From an uncultured Alphaproteobacteria bacterium (GTDB lineage: Bacteria > Pseudomonadota > Alphaproteobacteria > Rs-D84): a DNA stretch of 38,877 nt. The stretch is from contig CALXMA010000007.1 in NCBI GenBank assembly GCA_944389345.1, positions 1 to 38,877 on the forward strand, given 5' to 3'. A program made the position numbers and the translations under genes. Under the pieces are notes generated by a model that was not told the DNA's origin, made no database searches, and worked only from the letters and a program-made list of their open reading frames with translations. Below are positions 33,064 to 38,877 of this stretch, in pieces; position 1 is the first letter of the stretch; each line of letters begins with the position of its first letter.

Positions 33064-33099
33064 TGACGTCGGTCATGCAAGACGAAAAGGTATAAGAAA

Positions 33100-33435
33100 A
33101 TGGCAGAAAAAAAAGCTAATACAGAGAAAAAAGTCGTGCGCACCGCGGGTATGTATGATATACTGCGTCGCCCGATAATCTCGGAAAAATCGGCGAAGTT
33201 GTCCGAAAGCAACGGTGTCGCGTTCGAAGTTGCAACAAATGCAACCAAGGCCGATGTCGCGCGTGCTATCCAGGCGATTTACGATGTTAAGCCGGTCAAG
33301 GTTAATATCGTTGTCGTAAAGGGAAAAGAAAAAACTTTCCGTGGGCGTGGTTCCGGTGTACAACGCACTGTGAAAAAGGCGTATGTATCTTTGCCGGCAG
33401 ACGCAAAATTGGATTTAGCCGCAAACGCACAATAA
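33100..33435 (+). CDS. rplW: 50S ribosomal protein L23
   Basis: The protein is 111 aa. An N-terminal Lys-rich extension precedes the core MYDILRRPIISEKSAKL, then VAFEVATNATKADVARAI and VNIVVVKGKEKTFRGRG. It sits at the exit tunnel, where trigger factor and SRP dock. Confidence 0.94.
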   Translation: MAEKKANTEKKVVRTAGMYDILRRPIISEKSAKLSESNGVAFEVATNATKADVARAIQAIYDVKPVKVNIVVVKGKEKTFRGRGSGVQRTVKKAYVSLPADAKLDLAANAQ

Positions 33436-33508
33436 GAAAAATGGCGCCAGGGCAGAGAACCCAGATATATGGATGTTAGTGTTCTGGCATAAACAAAGGT
33501 AAGAAAAA

Positions 33509-34342
33509 ATGGCATTAAAGCATTATAAGCCAACAACACCAGGTAATCGTGGTTTGACCCAGGTCGACCGCAGTGAACTGCATCGTGGTGCCCCAGAAAA
33601 GGCATTGACTGTTGGTTTGAAGTCCAAAGGTGGACGTAATAATTTTGGTCATGTCACCGTTATGCATCAGGGTGGCGGGCACAAACGTAAATATCGTTTA
33701 ATTGACTTTGCACGCAAGAAAAAAGGCGTGCCAGCGACAGTTGTTCGCTTGGAATACGATCCAAACCGTACCGCGTTTATCGCGTTGGTAGAATACACAG
33801 ATGGTGCACGTTCTTATATCTTGGCACCACGTGATTTGAAAGTTGGCGATGTTGTTATTTCCGGTGATCGTGAAGATATTAAACCGGGTAATGCGATGCC
33901 TTTGAAAAATATGCCAATCGGTACAATTGTGCATAACGTTGAATTGAAACCGGGCGCAGGTGGCCAGTTGGCGCGCAGTGCAGGTTGCTATGCACAGTTG
34001 ATGGGTAAAGACGGTGTCTATGCCCAGATTAAAATGAACAGTGGTGAGTTGCGCAAAGTTCATTCCGAATGTATGGCGACAGTTGGCAGTGTTTCTAATC
34101 CTGACCAACGCAATGTTAACCTGGGCAAGGCCGGTCGTGCACGCTGGTTGGGTATCCGCCCATCAGTTCGTGGTATGGCCCAGAACCCGGTTGATCACCC
34201 GATGGGTGGTGGTAATGGTCATTCCAAGGGCCACGAACCAGTATCACGTACAGGTATTCCAGCCAAGGGATATCGTACCCGTAGCAATAAACGTACTGCT
34301 AAGATGATTATCCGTAGCAGACATTTGGCAAAGAAAAAATAA
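33509..34342 (+). CDS. rplB: 50S ribosomal protein L2
   Basis: The protein is 277 aa, with [27 protein letters not shown], and the signature region [22 protein letters not shown] near residue 230 with the conserved His. It is needed for subunit association and peptidyl transfer. A hairpin built from GCCAG and CTGGC lies in the 73-bp gap before it. Confidence 0.97.
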   Translation: MALKHYKPTTPGNRGLTQVDRSELHRGAPEKALTVGLKSKGGRNNFGHVTVMHQGGGHKRKYRLIDFARKKKGVPATVVRLEYDPNRTAFIALVEYTDGARSYILAPRDLKVGDVVISGDREDIKPGNAMPLKNMPIGTIVHNVELKPGAGGQLARSAGCYAQLMGKDGVYAQIKMNSGELRKVHSECMATVGSVSNPDQRNVNLGKAGRARWLGIRPSVRGMAQNPVDHPMGGGNGHSKGHEPVSRTGIPAKGYRTRSNKRTAKMIIRSRHLAKKK

Positions 34343-34363
34343 TTTAGAAAAACGGAGTAATTG

Positions 34364-34648
34364 ATGTCTCGTTCAGTATGGAAAGGGCCCTATGTTCACC
34401 CTTCGATCTTGAAAAAGGTTGCGGTGGCAAATGAAAAAAATGACCACAAACCTATCAAGACTTGGTCCCGTGGCAGTACAATTGTACCGCCGATGGTTGG
34501 TTTGACGTTCGAAGTGCACAATGGTAATAAATTTATCCCGGTGTCTATTGTCGAAGATATGATTGGGCATAAACTGGGTGAATTTGCGCCGACGCGTACG
34601 TTCAAAGGGCATGCGGCCAATAAAAAGGCGGCCGCCGCAAAGAAATAA
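34364..34648 (+). CDS. rpsS: 30S ribosomal protein S19
   Basis: The protein is 94 aa from ATG 34364, 3 nt inside an in-frame TTG; AACGGAG lies upstream. [15 protein letters not shown] and [15 protein letters not shown] are typical. It lies in the 30S head with S13. Confidence 0.95.
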   Translation: MSRSVWKGPYVHPSILKKVAVANEKNDHKPIKTWSRGSTIVPPMVGLTFEVHNGNKFIPVSIVEDMIGHKLGEFAPTRTFKGHAANKKAAAAKK

Positions 34649-34691
34649 ACCCACGGTATCAAACTGTGATAGAAATAAATAGGAAGCAGTT

Positions 34692-35102
34692 ATGACAACA
34701 ACAAGATATGGTATAAAAGATAATCAAGTACGTGCGTTCAATAAACTGATCCGCATCAGCCATCAAAAGTTGAACTTGGTGTGCGATTTGGTGCGTGGTT
34801 TGCCGGTTGATCGTGCAATAGATGTCTTGAAGTTTTCGAAAAAGCGTGTGTCTGGCGAAGTGTTAAAGACTTTGTTGTCTGCCATCGCAAATGCAGAACA
34901 TAATAAAAATCTGCCGGTGGAAAGCCTGTACGTCAAAGAGATTTGGTGTGGCAAGGCGTTGACGATGAAGCGCGTTATGCCGGGGCCACGTGGCAGTGCA
35001 CGTCCGATTTTGAAACCGTTTTCAAATCTGACAATTGTGCTGGAATCTGGTGTTGCACCATCCAAGAAAACTAAAAAAGCAAAGGCAGAAAAGGCTAAAT
35101 AA
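34692..35102 (+). CDS. rplV: 50S ribosomal protein L22
   Basis: The protein is 136 aa. VRAFNKLIRISHQKLNLVCDLVRGLPVD and the tunnel beta-hairpin region VMPGPRGSARPILKPFSNLTIVLE are present. It has a Lys-rich tail (KKTKKAKAEKAK) beyond the E. coli length. L22 lines the exit tunnel. Confidence 0.94.
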   Translation: MTTTRYGIKDNQVRAFNKLIRISHQKLNLVCDLVRGLPVDRAIDVLKFSKKRVSGEVLKTLLSAIANAEHNKNLPVESLYVKEIWCGKALTMKRVMPGPRGSARPILKPFSNLTIVLESGVAPSKKTKKAKAEKAK

Positions 35103-35106
35103 TAAA

Positions 35107-35173
35107 TATGGCAAATGGTATGGGGGTGCCCTGAATAAAGATTCTTGCCAAATCTTCAAGAACATTTGCCATA
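35107..35173 (+). other. Closed-stem structure between rplV and rpsC
   Basis: TATGGCAAATG and CATTTGCCATA pair over 11 bp and enclose an inner AAGATT/AATCTT hairpin. It ends 21 nt before the rpsC ATG and could be a cis-regulatory leader for S3. Confidence 0.55.
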
Positions 35174-35194
35174 AAAACACTAAGGAAAAATAAA

Positions 35195-35896
35195 ATGGGA
35201 CAGAAAGTATCACCTATCTCGTTGCGCGAATTTATTAACAAGTTTACGGATTCGCGCTGGATTGCGGGTAAAAAAGACTATGCAAATTTGCTGGCCGAAG
35301 ATATTAAAATCCGCAACTTTATCGAACGTAAATTGAAAAAAGCGGGCTTGGCCAAGGTCGTTATCGAACGCTTTGCCAAAAAGGTTGTGGTTACAATCCA
35401 CACATCGCGTCCGGGTATGATTATCGGTAAAAATGGTGCCGATATCGAAGCGTTGCGCAATGATATTAAAAAGTTGGTCAAAAATGACCAGGTCGTTGTT
35501 AATATCTATGAAGTGCGTCGTCCGGATTTGAATGCCCAATTGGTTGCGCAGAATATTGCACAACAAATCGAAGGTCGTGTTTCCTTCAAACGCGCAATGA
35601 AAAAAGCGGTTCAAAACGCTGTCAAGGCCGGCGCCCAGGGTATCAAAGTTATGTGTTCTGGTCGTCTGAACGGCGCAGAAATCGCCCGCAGTGAACAAAT
35701 CCGCGAAGGTCGTATCCCACTGCACACGTTGCGCGCCGATATTGACTATGCGTCAATTCAGGCAAAAACCACGTACGGCGTTATCGGCGTAAAGGTTTGG
35801 ATTTACACCGGTGATGTGGTTAATAAAGAAAAACTGGCGTCGGAAATGGCACGGCCAACTGAATACGCCGGTACTAGCGAAAGAAAAGGTAAATAA
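35195..35896 (+). CDS. rpsC: 30S ribosomal protein S3
   Basis: The protein is 233 aa, with [15 protein letters not shown], the KH domain with [19 protein letters not shown] (GxxG as IGKNG), and [14 protein letters not shown] in the C-terminal domain. It forms part of the mRNA entry channel. CTAAGGAAAAA precedes the ATG. Confidence 0.97.
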   Translation: MGQKVSPISLREFINKFTDSRWIAGKKDYANLLAEDIKIRNFIERKLKKAGLAKVVIERFAKKVVVTIHTSRPGMIIGKNGADIEALRNDIKKLVKNDQVVVNIYEVRRPDLNAQLVAQNIAQQIEGRVSFKRAMKKAVQNAVKAGAQGIKVMCSGRLNGAEIARSEQIREGRIPLHTLRADIDYASIQAKTTYGVIGVKVWIYTGDVVNKEKLASEMARPTEYAGTSERKGK

Positions 35897-35963
35897 TTTT
35901 TGACGTCATCTATATGGTGCCGATAAATCAAAAATTAAACACAGAAATTAAAAGGTTGTTATT

Positions 35964-36377
35964 ATGTTAATGCCAAATAAAACTAAATTTCGCAAACAGC
36001 ACAAGGGCCGTATCCATGGTGTCGCCAAAGGTGGCAGTGAATTGGCATTCGGTTCGTTCGGTCTGAAAGCGATGAGTCCAGAACGCGTCACAGCGCGCCA
36101 GATTGAGGCCGCACGTCGCGCAATAACACGCCACATGCGCCGTATGGGTAAATTGTGGATTCGTGTTTTCCCAGATGTTCCAGTAACTAAAAAGCCCGCC
36201 GAAGTCCGTATGGGTAAAGGTAAAGGGGCGGTTGAATACTGGATTTGCCGTGTAAAACCGGGCCGTATCTTGTTCGAATTAGACGGTGTAAAGCCAGAAG
36301 TTGCATACGAAGCCTTTGCACTGGCCGCGGCCAAATTGCCGGTTAAAACAAAAGTTGTTGAACGTAAGGTCAACTAA
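35964..36377 (+). CDS. rplP: 50S ribosomal protein L16
   Basis: The protein is 137 aa, with [42 protein letters not shown] and [23 protein letters not shown]. It sits near the A-site tRNA elbow. A 9-bp AATTTTTGA/TCAAAAATT inverted repeat lies between rpsC and this gene. Confidence 0.96.
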   Translation: MLMPNKTKFRKQHKGRIHGVAKGGSELAFGSFGLKAMSPERVTARQIEAARRAITRHMRRMGKLWIRVFPDVPVTKKPAEVRMGKGKGAVEYWICRVKPGRILFELDGVKPEVAYEAFALAAAKLPVKTKVVERKVN

Positions 36378-36427
36378 GGTAATAATTGCGTACCATATTT
36401 AATGGAACAGGGCAAAAAGGTAAAAAA

Positions 36428-36622
36428 ATGGCAGAAAAGAAAGTCGAAAAAGAATCTTTGACAACCGAAGCGTTGCAGAGCAAACTGGAAAATCTGAAAC
36501 AGGAACAGATGAACCAGCGGTTCCAGCATGCCGGTGGTCAGATGACCAAGACGCATGTTATGCGTCAGACCCGTCGCGAAATTGCGCGTGTGAAAACACA
36601 GTTGCGGGCGGCGAAAAAATAA
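36428..36622 (+). CDS. rpmC: 50S ribosomal protein L29
   Basis: The protein is 64 aa from the ATG of MAEKKVEKES, preceded by AAAAGG. The core LTTEALQSKLENLKQEQMNQRFQHAGGQ followed by TRREIARVKTQL is the L29 two-helix pattern. The longer in-frame reading upstream covers the TTGC-CCAT...ATGG-GCAA hairpin and is not coding. Confidence 0.9.
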   Translation: MAEKKVEKESLTTEALQSKLENLKQEQMNQRFQHAGGQMTKTHVMRQTRREIARVKTQLRAAKK

Positions 36623-36640
36623 AAAAATTGCCGATTTTTG

Positions 36641-36668
36641 TTGAGATTTCTAAATTTTTAGTTATCAT
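36641..36668 (+). promoter_or_regulatory. Possible internal promoter before rpsQ
   Basis: TTGAGA, 16 bp, TATCAT lies in the unusually long 122-bp gap, inside a CCGATTT/AAATCGG inverted repeat. Confidence 0.35.
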
Positions 36669-36744
36669 ATTGCGAAATCGGGTAAAAAATAGGTGTGTTC
36701 ATACAAGTTTTTTGTGTGAATTATAAATGTAAGGGACAAGAGTT

Positions 36745-37014
36745 ATGCCAAGACGTATACTGCAAGGAACAGTGAAAAGTACAGCAAGCGACAAAACCGT
36801 CGTTGTAGAAGTGGAACGTCGTTTCCGTCATCCGCTGTATGGCAAGTTCGTTAAGCAGAATAAAAAGTACAAGGCACATGATGAAAACAACCAGTACAAG
36901 GTTGGTGATATCGTTGCCATAGAAGAGCATCGTCCGATTTCCAAGACTAAATCTTGGGTCGTAAAGGGACGCGTTGGTGTTTCCAAAGACGAATCTGTGG
37001 ATGTTGCTGAATAA
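36745..37014 (+). CDS. rpsQ: 30S ribosomal protein S17
   Basis: The protein is 89 aa, with [34 protein letters not shown] and [18 protein letters not shown]. It is a primary 16S rRNA binder. AGGGACAAGAG gives the ribosome-binding site. Confidence 0.95.
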   Translation: MPRRILQGTVKSTASDKTVVVEVERRFRHPLYGKFVKQNKKYKAHDENNQYKVGDIVAIEEHRPISKTKSWVVKGRVGVSKDESVDVAE

Positions 37015-37117
37015 ATCACAACAGGTTCTTTGAGGTTTGCATCATTATGCAGACAGTCGGGACCTATAACAAAGCGGTGGGGGATTGCCCCGCACGCAGG
37101 TAAAAAGGTGAAGTGTT

Positions 37118-37492
37118 ATGATTCAAAATGAAACCGTTATGACAGTCGCAGATAATTCTGGTGCGCGCAAGGCTATGTGCATCAAGGTTCTGGGCGGATC
37201 TCATCGCCGTTATGCGACCGTTGGTGATAAAATTGTTGTCGCCATCAAAGAGGCGATTCCACGTGGTAAGGTACAAAAGGGTACCGTGCAACGCGCGATT
37301 ATCGTTCGTACTAAATTCCCGGTTAAACGTCCAGATGGATCTATTATCCGCTTTGACGATAATGCCGTGGTATTGATTAACAAAAACAGTTTCGAACCAA
37401 TTGGTACACGTATCTTTGGGCCTATTGCGCGTGAAGTGCGTCGCAAGTATGACGTTCAGAAAATTGTTTCTTTGGCACCCGAAGTTATATAA
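37118..37492 (+). CDS. rplN: 50S ribosomal protein L14
   Basis: The protein is 124 aa, with [33 protein letters not shown] and [16 protein letters not shown]14 sits at the subunit interface. A 103-bp gap before it holds TGCAT/ATGCA and GTGGGG/CCCCGC hairpins. Confidence 0.97.
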   Translation: MIQNETVMTVADNSGARKAMCIKVLGGSHRRYATVGDKIVVAIKEAIPRGKVQKGTVQRAIIVRTKFPVKRPDGSIIRFDDNAVVLINKNSFEPIGTRIFGPIAREVRRKYDVQKIVSLAPEVI

Positions 37493-37525
37493 TACTGGGC
37501 ATGCAACAGACAAAAGGCGAGTAAA

Positions 37526-37828
37526 ATGAAAATCAGAAAAGGCGATGAAGTCGTAGTTATTTCGGGAAAGTACAAGGGTGTCAAAGGCAAAGTGCTGGAA
37601 GCGCGCCCGTCTGAATCCCGTGTCGTTGTCGAAGGTGTTAACCGCCATAAATGGCATGTTAAACCAACACAAGAACAGCCAGGACATATTGTTGACCGCG
37701 AAGCACCAATACACGTTTCTAATGTCGCATTGGTCGATCCGAAAACTAAAAAGCCGACACGCGTTGGTTTCAAAGTCGAAGGTGATAAGAAAGTTCGCAT
37801 TGCAAAAAAGTCTGGTGTCGAATTGTAA
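37526..37828 (+). CDS. rplX: 50S ribosomal protein L24
   Basis: The protein is 100 aa. The KOW motif is visible in [22 protein letters not shown], followed by [15 protein letters not shown] and the family end [25 protein letters not shown]. It is an assembly initiator of the 50S subunit. Confidence 0.95.
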   Translation: MKIRKGDEVVVISGKYKGVKGKVLEARPSESRVVVEGVNRHKWHVKPTQEQPGHIVDREAPIHVSNVALVDPKTKKPTRVGFKVEGDKKVRIAKKSGVEL

Positions 37829-37874
37829 AAACTGGTTCCCGCTGTTACGGGGACAAAACGTTAAGGAATAAAAA
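37829..37874 (+). other. Hairpin between rplX and rplE
   Basis: GTTCCCG (37835-37841) pairs with CGGGGAC (37848-37854), 7 bp with one G-U pair. The rplE ribosome-binding site AAGGAA follows. Confidence 0.55.
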
Positions 37875-38420
37875 ATGCAAAGCAGATTGCGTGAAATTTA
37901 TGAAAAACAAATTGTTCCTGAATTGGTCAAAGAATTCGGGTACACAAATCAATTGGCTGTGCCAAAACTGTCCAAAATTGTTTTGAATATGGGCGTTGGC
38001 GAAGCCGTTGCCGATAAAAAGAAATTGGATTCTGCGGTGGCTGATTTGACCGCTATTGCCGCACAGAAATCCGTTATTACACGGGCAAAGAAATCTATTG
38101 CGACATACCGTTTGCGTGAAGGTCAGCCCATCGGGACCAAGGTTACATTGCGCGGTAAAAGAATGTATGATTTCTTGGATAAATTAATTACGGTCGCGTT
38201 GCCACGTGTCAAGGATTTTCGTGGTCTGTCAAAATCTAAGTTTGATGGTCGTGGAAATTATGCGTTCGGTATCAAGGAACATTTGATTTTCCCAGAAATT
38301 TCCGTTGATAAAATTGATGCGATTCGCGGAATGGATATCGTCATCGCCACAACGGCAAAAACTGATGATGAAGCACGTGCATTGCTGACTAAAATCGGCC
38401 TGCCGTTGGTATTGAAATAA
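37875..38420 (+). CDS. rplE: 50S ribosomal protein L5
   Basis: The protein is 181 aa, with [61 protein letters not shown] and [16 protein letters not shown]. It binds 5S rRNA and the P-site tRNA. Confidence 0.97.
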   Translation: MQSRLREIYEKQIVPELVKEFGYTNQLAVPKLSKIVLNMGVGEAVADKKKLDSAVADLTAIAAQKSVITRAKKSIATYRLREGQPIGTKVTLRGKRMYDFLDKLITVALPRVKDFRGLSKSKFDGRGNYAFGIKEHLIFPEISVDKIDAIRGMDIVIATTAKTDDEARALLTKIGLPLVLK

Positions 38421-38436
38421 TAAAAGGTAGAAAAAT

Positions 38437-38739
38437 ATGGCAAAATTAGCGTTGATAAATAAACAAAAAAGACGTGAAAAATTGGTCGCCCAATATGCCA
38501 AAAAGCGCGAAGCAATCAAGGCGAAAATGTCTGTGAATGCCACGCCAGATGAACGTATGGAGGCGATGAAAAAACTGGCCAAGTTGCCACGTAATGCAAA
38601 CCCAACACGTCTGCATAATCGTTGTTCTGTCACAGGACGTGCACGTGGTTATTTCCGCTTGTTCGGTCTGTGCCGTCAACAGGTACGTACAATGGCGTCC
38701 GAAGGTAAATTGCCGGGCGTGCGTAAGTCCAGTTGGTAA
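38437..38739 (+). CDS. rpsN: 30S ribosomal protein S14 (C-minus type)
   Basis: The protein is 100 aa, with MAKLALINKQKRREKLVAQYAKKR and PRNANPTRLHNRCSVTGRARGYFR. The zinc ribbon of the short form is absent, as is usual in proteobacteria. It starts 16 nt after rplE, the only really short gap in this part. Confidence 0.95.
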   Translation: MAKLALINKQKRREKLVAQYAKKREAIKAKMSVNATPDERMEAMKKLAKLPRNANPTRLHNRCSVTGRARGYFRLFGLCRQQVRTMASEGKLPGVRKSSW

Positions 38740-38748
38740 TTTTTAATC

Positions 38749-38792
38749 CCCAGTTGTGGACAATGCAACTGGGATAGGTTCGGGGAAACCCG
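38749..38792 (+). other. Two hairpins between rpsN and rpsH
   Basis: CCCAGTTG/CAACTGGG (38749-38773) is followed by CGGG-GAAA-CCCG (38781-38792), a stem capped by a GNRA tetraloop. The AAGGAG site of rpsH comes 8 nt later. Confidence 0.6.
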
Positions 38793-38813
38793 TTTCTTAG
38801 AAGGAGTAAATAG

Positions 38814-38877
38814 ATGTCATTATCACACCCAATCGGAGATATGCTGACCCGTATTCGTAATGGTCAGAATGCCGGTA
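38814..38877 (+). CDS. rpsH: 30S ribosomal protein S8, 5' part
   Basis: Only the first 21 codons are in the window. MSLSHPIGDMLTRIRNGQNAG matches the S8 N-terminus, and AAGGAG lies 8 nt upstream. The gene is cut by the window edge. The order rpsN-rpsH is the standard spc order. Confidence 0.9.
   Translation, partial: MSLSHPIGDMLTRIRNGQNAG

Overview
The window looks like a piece of the chromosome of an alphaproteobacterium, probably an uncultured, host- or gut-associated one. The evidence is Gram-negative envelope genes (TolB, Pal, outer-membrane beta-barrels ending in Phe), a str-S10-spc ribosomal block in the usual proteobacterial order with a C-minus type S14, and intermediate base composition. 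No species can be named from the sequence alone. Most genes are on the + strand, which is rich in G and T.

Layout. (1) 1-2360: an A-depleted T/G-rich stretch, then tolB with its own promoter and a secreted thermonuclease-like protein. (2) 2390-5820, minus strand: an ftsE-ftsX-ydcF-like-plsC operon, and pal upstream of it behind its own terminator. (3) 5950-13940: a beta-barrel outer-membrane protein followed by four tandem secreted fibre-like proteins (808, 537, 390 and 564 aa) that share near-identical DNA cassettes, coiled-coil stretches, decapeptide repeats and matching end motifs. (4) 14336-17702: a YqaA/DedA-like membrane protein (minus), rbfA, a GNAT acetyltransferase and lepA. (5) 17749-19621: two tandem unknown proteins with a shared Cys motif, and a tyrosine-recombinase-like protein that has lost its catalytic residues. 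(6) 19750-23553: acpP, fabF, a repeat-rich interval next to tRNA-Pro(CGG), and an acyl-CoA synthetase. (7) 23585-24320: a cassette bounded by identical terminators, holding a consensus promoter, a highly structured RNA of about 230 nt with its own terminator, and a Cys-rich secreted protein that has no room for a separate promoter. (8) mltG and a second beta-barrel protein. (9) 26655 to the end: rpsL-rpsG-fusA-tuf-rpsJ-rplC-rplD-rplW-rplB-rpsS-rplV-rpsC-rplP-rpmC-rpsQ-rplN-rplX-rplE-rpsN-rpsH(partial).

The strongest candidates for something undescribed are the structured leader RNA at about 23620-23851, which has a possible alternative antiterminator-like pairing; the mosaic secreted-fibre cluster; the pattern of a private hairpin in most gaps of the ribosomal operon; the catalytically dead recombinase next to the Cys-motif pair; and the 80-bp repeat that carries the 3' end of tRNA-Pro. 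Two envelope genes, ftsE and mltG, also appear to be transcribed without a leader. All functional calls rest on motifs read by eye; no database search was possible.
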